Assembly (NCBI GenBank): GCA_964549785.1
Contig: CAZJXA010000214.1
Span: 1-5,844, forward strand
Reading direction: 5' to 3'
DNA: 5,844 bases
From: JBEIUO01 sp964549785
GTDB lineage: Bacteria; Planctomycetota; Phycisphaerae; Phycisphaerales; UBA1924
How positions within the stretch are numbered: position 1 is the stretch's first letter; each line of letters opens with the position of its first letter. Position numbers and translations under genes: made by a program. This document shows positions 1-5,844 of the stretch, piece after piece. The notes beneath the pieces are model-generated. The model was not told where the DNA came from. It did not search any database and was given only the letters and a program-made list of their open reading frames with translations.

Positions 1-1
1 C

Positions 2-295
2 CCACAGATCTGGCGGCTCCTCGCGGCACGGGGGCTAGTCCTCATGGGTGACTTTAACTTCACCAAAGAAAGCACGCAAGCTACCACGCTCCGCCGGGCA
101 GGCTGCCGAGAAGCCAACACGATGGCGGGCTTCGGCCGCGCCAGCACCCGGCCCGCGAACGGTTGGTTGAGTCTCTTCCCCGGTGTCCGCATCGATCAGG
201 CCTATCTGGCCGGATCGGCCCGTGCGGTCCGCAGTGCGGTCCTTGAAACGGCGGACTCCGACCATCGACCCATCGTCGTCGATGTCGAATGGTGA
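2..295 (+). CDS. Endonuclease/exonuclease/phosphatase (EEP) superfamily protein, C-terminal part only
   Basis: The frame is open from the left edge, so this is the last 97 residues of a longer protein; the true start lies outside the window. An internal ATG at 44 falls inside the conserved core and is not a credible start. Visible residues show three EEP hallmarks in the right order: GDFN (16-19), the strand motif RID (63-65), which usually reads ID(H) in this family, and SDHRP (86-90) just before the C-terminus. In EEP enzymes these Asp, Asn and His residues position the metal and the nucleophile for phosphodiester or phosphomonoester cleavage. Substrates across the superfamily range from DNA and RNA to phospholipids, so the substrate cannot be assigned here. 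The His that normally follows ID is Gln66 in this protein. It ends 43 bases before the lipoprotein gene on the same strand, so cotranscription is possible. Confidence 0.8.
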   Translation, partial: PQIWRLLAARGLVLMGDFNFTKESTQATTLRRAGCREANTMAGFGRASTRPANGWLSLFPGVRIDQAYLAGSARAVRSAVLETADSDHRPIVVDVEW

Positions 296-338
296 GATCG
301 ATTCTTCCCCGCATGGCCACGCTCTACACTTGCCTTCC

Positions 339-1118
339 ATGATTCCTATGCGAACCCGTCTCACGCCGATCCTCAACGCCTTCGCAGTCGTGGGGGGGCT
401 CACGGTTCTTGTTGCCCTTCCCGGCTGCCTCAATTACTCCAACTATCCGTCGCAGGATGGGGCGTTCGCCGCGACCGACCGGCCTGTCACACCCGCCACC
501 GAGCGGGCCATCGCGCTGGCCGTCCGCTGGACCGCAGATCGCTACCCGCCCGGCGACCTCCGCATGGCCGCTCCTTCGTCCAAGGCCGCCGGGGACATCA
601 CGGTGAAGGGGCCGATGGTTCTCAACTTGCCGATGGGCACTCGCCAGGTCTACTACGAACGCATCGCCCGGCTCTGCGGGCCGGAAGTCATGCCGCTCAC
701 GCCAGACAACATGGAGAGCGGAATCCCGATCTACCACGTCGGACGCGTCTGGGTGCGGGCCCACGAAGCGGTCGTCGATGTCTATCGCCCGATGCCCGAG
801 CTCGGGACGACCGACGACGGTACCCCGATCTACCAGATGGTGACCGTCCGCATGGAGGCCGGCTTTCAGCCGTACCGCGTCGTTCACGGCCGGGCGTGGG
901 AACCCGGTGCCTATGACGCTCCGCCCTTGTTCCCGCTCCCTCAAATCGACCGCGAGAACGAGTATGAGTTCACCCGCGACCGCATGAAGCGCGAGGGGCA
1001 GGAGGGCTTCCGGCTTCCGGAGGACGCGACCCCCGAAGAACGGATGATGGAGCCGTTGGAGGCCCCCCCTTCGGAGCCGCCCGCCGCGACGCTCGACGAT
1101 GAGCTGCGGCGCTGGTGA
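339..1118 (+). CDS. Predicted lipoprotein of unknown function
   Basis: I do not recognise a family. The N-terminus is a textbook lipoprotein signal peptide: basic residues at 5 and 7, a hydrophobic segment (about 11-27), then the lipobox LPGC (27-30) with Cys30 as the predicted lipidated residue. This signal fixes the start at ATG 339 (259 aa) or ATG 348 (256 aa); neither has a visible Shine-Dalgarno. The frame stays open upstream to a GTG at 183, but that would overlap the EEP gene and bury the signal peptide. The mature part has a probable helix (about 54-69), then an apparently beta-rich core (about 90-190) with alternating strands such as VGRVWVRAHEAVVDVY and MVTVRMEAGFQPYRVV. A charged, Pro- and Glu-rich tail follows (about 200-259). 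No catalytic motif is evident. It should sit on the periplasmic face of a membrane. Existence as a gene is well supported; function is open. Confidence 0.82.
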   Translation: MIPMRTRLTPILNAFAVVGGLTVLVALPGCLNYSNYPSQDGAFAATDRPVTPATERAIALAVRWTADRYPPGDLRMAAPSSKAAGDITVKGPMVLNLPMGTRQVYYERIARLCGPEVMPLTPDNMESGIPIYHVGRVWVRAHEAVVDVYRPMPELGTTDDGTPIYQMVTVRMEAGFQPYRVVHGRAWEPGAYDAPPLFPLPQIDRENEYEFTRDRMKREGQEGFRLPEDATPEERMMEPLEAPPSEPPAATLDDELRRW

Positions 1119-1265
1119 CCCATCGGGCCATCCTCGGCCTGGGCCCGGCCCGCCGCCCGGCCCGTGCGGTGGCGCGATTCGGCCTTTTCGCCTATCGTTG
1201 ACCCCGCGTCTCCGGCGCGGCACGCCCGCGGAGTTGAAACCGGATTCATCCCGGCACTTTGTGAT

Positions 1266-1273
1266 GAGAGGAG
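1266..1273 (+). promoter_or_regulatory. Ribosome binding site of pckA
   Basis: The purine run GAGAGGAG lies 12 bases before the ATG at 1286. It is a strong anti-Shine-Dalgarno match and confirms that start, which also agrees with the usual N-terminal length of the enzyme. It contrasts with the lipoprotein gene upstream, which has no such site. Confidence 0.75.
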
Positions 1274-1285
1274 CGCCCCCCAATC

Positions 1286-2911
<1,626 letters not shown>

Positions 2912-2973
2912 CACGCGGATCCTTGGTGATCGCTGCAATCTCTCACCCTGCGTCAGCCCTGGCCCGCGCTCCG

Positions 2974-3417
2974 TTAACCCCCGTCTGTCCCGGCCCGTAC
3001 GTACGCCCAAGCGGCGGCGGCGCTCATGACGAACTCTCCGTCCCCGGCTTGCCGCAGCATGCCGCCGATCGCCGCCATCGGCTCATCCTTGAGGATGTAC
3101 CCCGCTGCGCCCGCGGCGAGGGCGCGACCGATGATGGCGGGCTGGCAGTGTGCGCTGAACATCACCACCGCCGTCCCGGGCGACTCGGCGGCGAGTCGGG
3201 GGAGCAGCGCGAAGGTGTCCGTGCCGGGCATGTCTACATCCAGGAGCACCACTGCCGGGCGGTGCCGCGCCACCAGCGCGAGGGCGGCCTCGCCCTCTTC
3301 CGCGGAGCCGAGCCAACGCAGCGTGCTGTCAGCCTCGCACCAGCGCCGCATCGCCTCCGCGGCGGGCACGTTGTCGTCGATCATGATGAGCCGGATGGGT
3401 GCGGCTTGCTCTCCCAC
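2974..3417 (-). CDS. Stand-alone response regulator receiver domain protein
   Basis: Single-domain receiver of 147 aa, predicted to take phosphate from the adjacent histidine kinase. All receiver residues are present: acidic pair Asp14-Asp15 in IMIDDN, phospho-acceptor Asp60 in VLLDVDMPG, switch Ser88 in VMFSAH and Lys110 in YILKDE. The sequence after beta-5 (AAGYILKDE) resembles the NarL/LuxR receiver class, but the protein stops about 37 residues after Lys110 with no helix-turn-helix. Only 62 bases remain before the pckA stop, so no detached output domain exists. Start choice: GTG at 3417 leaves beta-1 intact and has GGGGGAG 10 bases upstream. The in-frame ATG at 3384 would remove part of beta-1, and longer readings run into the kinase gene. 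The kinase stop is 4 bases upstream, so translational coupling is likely. It may act by protein-protein contact or as a relay intermediate; the target is unknown. Confidence 0.92.
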   Translation of the reverse strand: MGEQAAPIRLIMIDDNVPAAEAMRRWCEADSTLRWLGSAEEGEAALALVARHRPAVVLLDVDMPGTDTFALLPRLAAESPGTAVVMFSAHCQPAIIGRALAAGAAGYILKDEPMAAIGGMLRQAGDGEFVMSAAAAWAYVRAGTDGG

Positions 3418-3421
3418 GGGT

Positions 3422-5844
3422 TTAGCGCTCCCCCAACGGAGACCGCGCGTCGCGGCACGCGACGGCCAAGGCTTGGCGCAGGTCGTCGGGAGTGGGGATC
3501 GCCGGCAAGCGCCGCACCCGGGCATCGCCGCCCTCGCCCCCGCCGGCCCCGCCCTGTGACGAGTTCGCTCCCAGCATAACCACCCGGCGTTGGCTGTGGC
3601 CCTGGAGGTACGTGGCCACTTTCGCGGGGTCGGGGGCTTCCACGACCCAGAGCCCCGCCTCGGGTATGGTGTCCGGGGGCGTGCGGCGCGCGGGCATGTC
3701 GAGTTGTTCAAGGAAGAGGCAGGCGAGCGAGGCGGTGCGCGGGTGGCGGATCGAGACGGCCGCGGTTGGCCCGCGGGAGGGAGATGGCGTACGTTGAGCC
3801 GCGGCCGGCACGACGGGGATGGATAGGGTGAACGTTGCACCCTCGCCGGGGGCGGACTCTGCCAGGACGCGGCCCCCCACGGCCTCGACGATCCCCTTCA
3901 CCATGGCCAGCCCCATGCCCGTTGAGATGGCCCGCCCCTTGGTCGAGAAGTACGGCTCGAAGCAGCGGGCCAGCACCGCGGGGGGCATGCCCGGTCCGTC
4001 ATCGCGGATACACAATAGAACAACGCCCGGGTCCCCGGGTTGCGCCACCACCTCCCCCGAAACTCCGATGCGCCCGGCTTTCTGCCCGGACATCGCCTCC
4101 CCCGCGTTCTGCACGAGGTTGAAGATCGCCTGGGCCAGCCGATGGGCGGGAATAGGGACACCGACGCCCGAGGGCATGGAACATTCCACCGTGATGTGCC
4201 GCGGCACGGCGGAGCGGAAGAGCGCGGTGGTCTGGGAGCACCAGTGCGCCAAGTCAGCCACCGGGGCCGAAGTGTCGGCACGCTGGGGGTCCAACGACAG
4301 GAGCCGCATCCCCGCGGAGATGTTACTGAGGTGCTCGACGCCCCGCAACGTCGCCTCGATGTCCGCTTTTCCCTCTTCGCTCTCCACGGTGCGGGCCAGC
4401 ATGTCCAGCCGAGCCCGGATCGGCATGGTGATGTTGGCGATGTCGTGGCCCAGGCCCGCGGCCAGCGTGCCCAGGGCGGCCAGACGCTCGGAGGTGTGCA
4501 GGGCGACGGTTGAGGCGGCGAGTTCGGCGGTGCGCTCTTCGACGGCCCGCTGAAGGTCCTCGCGGTGCTGGAAGAGTTTCTGCTCGGCGGCCTTGCGCTC
4601 GGTGATATCCGTCTGGACGCCGATCCATTCGCGGATGCGCCCATCGGGGTCCAGCACCGGCACGGCCCGAATAGAACACACCCGCCACTGTCCATCATGC
4701 CGTCGCACGCGGTTCTCAAATTCAAACGTCCGGCGTTCCGCGACGGCGAGATTCCAGGCGTCGACGGTCGGCTGCGCATCGTCGGGATGCACGGCGTTCG
4801 ACCAGCCAACGCCCTGATACTGCTCCTGGCGCTGGCCGGTGAATGCGGCCCAGCCGGGCTGCTCGCCTTCCATCTTACCTTCGGCGGTGGTGGTCCAGAT
4901 GATGTCGCTGACCGCGTCAACGGCCACGCGGAACCGTTCGTGGCTCGCGCGCAGGGTTTCCTCCGTCCGCCGGAGGTCGGTGAGGGATCGGATCAATTCG
5001 CGGCTGGCCGCGTTCTGCTCCGTTATGTCACGAACTTCAATGACGGTAGACACGGGTTTGCCGTCTTTGAATATCGGGCTGGCTGCACAGAGCGCTTCAA
5101 ATGTGGTGCCATCCTTGCGAAAGAACAGGTCTTCGTGGGCACGAACGCTGGAGTTCTCCGGCAACGCGCGATCGATCGGGCACTCCTTCATCGGATAGGG
5201 ACGACCGTCGGGGTAGTGATGATGAATCAAGTCGTGCAACGGCGCCGAACGAATTTCCTCGGCGTTGTAGCCGGTCATGTCAAGCAGGACCTGATTGCAG
5301 TAGGTTACAAAGCCGCGATCGTCCATCATCACCATCGCTGGTGTGGAGTTCTCCGCGATCGTGCGGACGAGTTCTTCGTTACGACGGATTTCAGCGTCGG
5401 CTTGTACGCGCTCGGTGATGTCATCAAAAACGGCAACAAAGTACCCTTTCATCGGGCAATACACGGAGACCAAAAGACGCACGCCCAAAGGCTTGAAGTC
5501 GATCTCGAATTGCTCCGGATTGCCGGTCAAGGCAACCCGGCCATAGGTCTCGAACACTTCCGGGTGCAGTTCCTTGATTCCTGGAATGACTTGGGTGACC
5601 TTCTTGCCGGTCACGTTCTCCAAGCCGGTCAGTCTCCCAAAGGTGTCGTTCACCGCGAGATAGACGAAGTCGTGTGGCTGGCCGTGCTCGTCGAAGATCA
5701 TCTGGCAATAGGCGAACCCGTCCAGCATGTTCTCAAAGAGCGAGCGATACCTGGCTTCGCTCTCCCGCAGGGCCTCCTGGGCCCGCTTGCGCTCGGTGAT
5801 GTCGGGGCTGCTGCCCACCATGCCCAGAAACTCGCCGGAGGCGG
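3422..5844 (-). CDS. Multi-PAS sensor histidine kinase with degenerate receiver-like C-terminus (N-terminus outside window)
   Basis: Partial at its 5' end. The ATG at 5821 is internal: it lies in the tail of a further PAS domain (EFLGMVGSSPDITERKRA) and the frame runs to the edge. Counting from that Met (799 aa visible): end of one PAS (1-14); PAS 1 (about 20-138); PAS 2 (about 145-268); PAS 3 of the PAS_3 type with VHPDD (about 290-408); a probable coiled coil (about 408-442); HisKA dimerisation and phosphotransfer (about 443-505) with His459 in GLGHDIAN; HATPase_c (about 555-670) with N box NLVQNAGEAM (Asn568, Asn572), G1 DDGPGM, F box CFEPYFSTKG and G2 GMGLAM; then a receiver-like extension (about 687-797). 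The kinase core is therefore intact and should autophosphorylate and pass phosphate to the adjacent receiver. No membrane segment is visible, so this part is cytosolic; ligands are unknown. Four DITE-type PAS ends are seen. Confidence 0.96.
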   Translation of the reverse strand, partial: ASGEFLGMVGSSPDITERKRAQEALRESEARYRSLFENMLDGFAYCQMIFDEHGQPHDFVYLAVNDTFGRLTGLENVTGKKVTQVIPGIKELHPEVFETYGRVALTGNPEQFEIDFKPLGVRLLVSVYCPMKGYFVAVFDDITERVQADAEIRRNEELVRTIAENSTPAMVMMDDRGFVTYCNQVLLDMTGYNAEEIRSAPLHDLIHHHYPDGRPYPMKECPIDRALPENSSVRAHEDLFFRKDGTTFEALCAASPIFKDGKPVSTVIEVRDITEQNAASRELIRSLTDLRRTEETLRASHERFRVAVDAVSDIIWTTTAEGKMEGEQPGWAAFTGQRQEQYQGVGWSNAVHPDDAQPTVDAWNLAVAERRTFEFENRVRRHDGQWRVCSIRAVPVLDPDGRIREWIGVQTDITERKAAEQKLFQHREDLQRAVEERTAELAASTVALHTSERLAALGTLAAGLGHDIANITMPIRARLDMLARTVESEEGKADIEATLRGVEHLSNISAGMRLLSLDPQRADTSAPVADLAHWCSQTTALFRSAVPRHITVECSMPSGVGVPIPAHRLAQAIFNLVQNAGEAMSGQKAGRIGVSGEVVAQPGDPGVVLLCIRDDGPGMPPAVLARCFEPYFSTKGRAISTGMGLAMVKGIVEAVGGRVLAESAPGEGATFTLSIPVVPAAAQRTPSPSRGPTAAVSIRHPRTASLACLFLEQLDMPARRTPPDTIPEAGLWVVEAPDPAKVATYLQGHSQRRVVMLGANSSQGGAGGGEGGDARVRRLPAIPTPDDLRQALAVACRDARSPLGER
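3428..3434 (-). promoter_or_regulatory. Ribosome binding site deciding the GTG start of the receiver gene
   Basis: On the minus strand GGGGGAG ends 10 bases before the GTG at 3417. It lies inside the last codons of the histidine kinase gene, which fits translational coupling of the two genes. It supports GTG 3417 over the internal ATG at 3384. Confidence 0.55.
3431..3763 (-). other. Degenerate (pseudo-)receiver region at the C-terminus of the histidine kinase
   Basis: Sub-feature of the kinase, residues about 687-797 counted from the internal Met at 5821. The order of predicted elements follows a receiver fold: a short strand AAVSIRH, a helix TASLACLFLEQL, a strand GLWVVEA, a helix DPAKVATYL, a strand RRVVML and a last element LPAIPTPDDLRQALAVA that mirrors the usual KP-then-helix ending. 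The functional residues are gone. Arg692-His693 stand where the acidic pair should be, Glu728 where the phospho-acceptor Asp should be, and Ile775 where the conserved Lys should be. A Gly-rich loop (about 756-765) follows beta-4. The alignment was made by eye and there is little room for helix 2, so the fold is an inference. If correct it cannot be phosphorylated in the usual way and may be regulatory or a docking surface. Confidence 0.45.

Noticed and set aside
183..338. Extending the lipoprotein upstream to the GTG at 183 or the ATG at 282
   Set aside because: It would overlap the EEP coding end and put a long charged stretch before a clean signal peptide.
1125..1164. GC-rich inverted and direct repeats downstream of the lipoprotein (GGGCC/GGCCC, and CCCGGCCCG at 1144-1152 and 1156-1164)
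   Set aside because: Such matches are expected by chance in very GC-rich sequence, the possible stem is only about 5 bp, and no T-run follows, so a terminator cannot be claimed.
1234..1262. Possible promoter for pckA: TTGAAA at 1234-1239 followed after 17 bases by CTTTGT
   Set aside because: The -35-like box is fair but the -10 position matches the consensus poorly, and the sigma preference of the organism is unknown.
324..1283. A 319-residue minus-strand open frame opposite the lipoprotein gene
   Set aside because: It has low-complexity Arg/Gly-rich composition and no motif. The plus strand here has a clear signal peptide and lipobox, so the minus frame is a shadow.
2912..2973. Bidirectional terminator between the convergent pckA and receiver genes
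   Set aside because: Only a weak GATC/GATC pairing around CTTGGT was found, with no T-run on either strand. Termination may be Rho-dependent or use a site not visible by eye.
3898..4920. A 340-residue minus-strand open frame overlapping the kinase in another frame
   Set aside because: The overlapping frame encodes intact HisKA and HATPase motifs; this one is Pro/Arg/Ser-rich with no recognisable domain.

Overview
This is a GC-rich bacterial chromosomal window with closely packed genes and no mobile elements, RNA genes or CRISPR arrays that I can see. The lineage cannot be proven from the sequence. The ATP-type PEP carboxykinase, the lipoprotein with no recognisable family, the absence of a visible Shine-Dalgarno before that lipoprotein, and the multi-PAS kinase are compatible with an environmental planctomycete of the Phycisphaerae type. 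That placement is an inference held at low to moderate confidence.

Layout, left to right. (1) Positions 2-295, plus strand: the C-terminal end of an endonuclease/exonuclease/phosphatase (EEP) superfamily protein, cut by the window edge. (2) 339-1118, plus: a predicted lipoprotein of unknown function, 43 bases downstream. (3) 1119-1285: a GC-rich intergenic stretch that ends in a good ribosome binding site. (4) 1286-2911, plus: pckA, a complete ATP-dependent phosphoenolpyruvate carboxykinase with all key motifs. (5) 2912-2973: a short gap between convergent genes with no convincing terminator. (6) 2974-3417, minus: a stand-alone response-regulator receiver domain. (7) 3422-5844, minus: a large multi-PAS sensor histidine kinase whose N-terminus lies beyond the right edge.

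The kinase and receiver form a tight two-gene operon: 4 bases separate the kinase stop from a GTG start. They are almost certainly a cognate two-component pair. The plus-strand genes need not be functionally related to each other or to the pair; pckA simply converges on the operon.

I see no dramatic new system. The most interesting part is the signalling pair. The kinase carries a C-terminal extension that looks like a receiver domain stripped of its acidic pocket, phospho-acceptor Asp and Lys. Its partner is a competent receiver with no output domain. Together they suggest a non-transcriptional or relay output whose downstream partner is not in the window.
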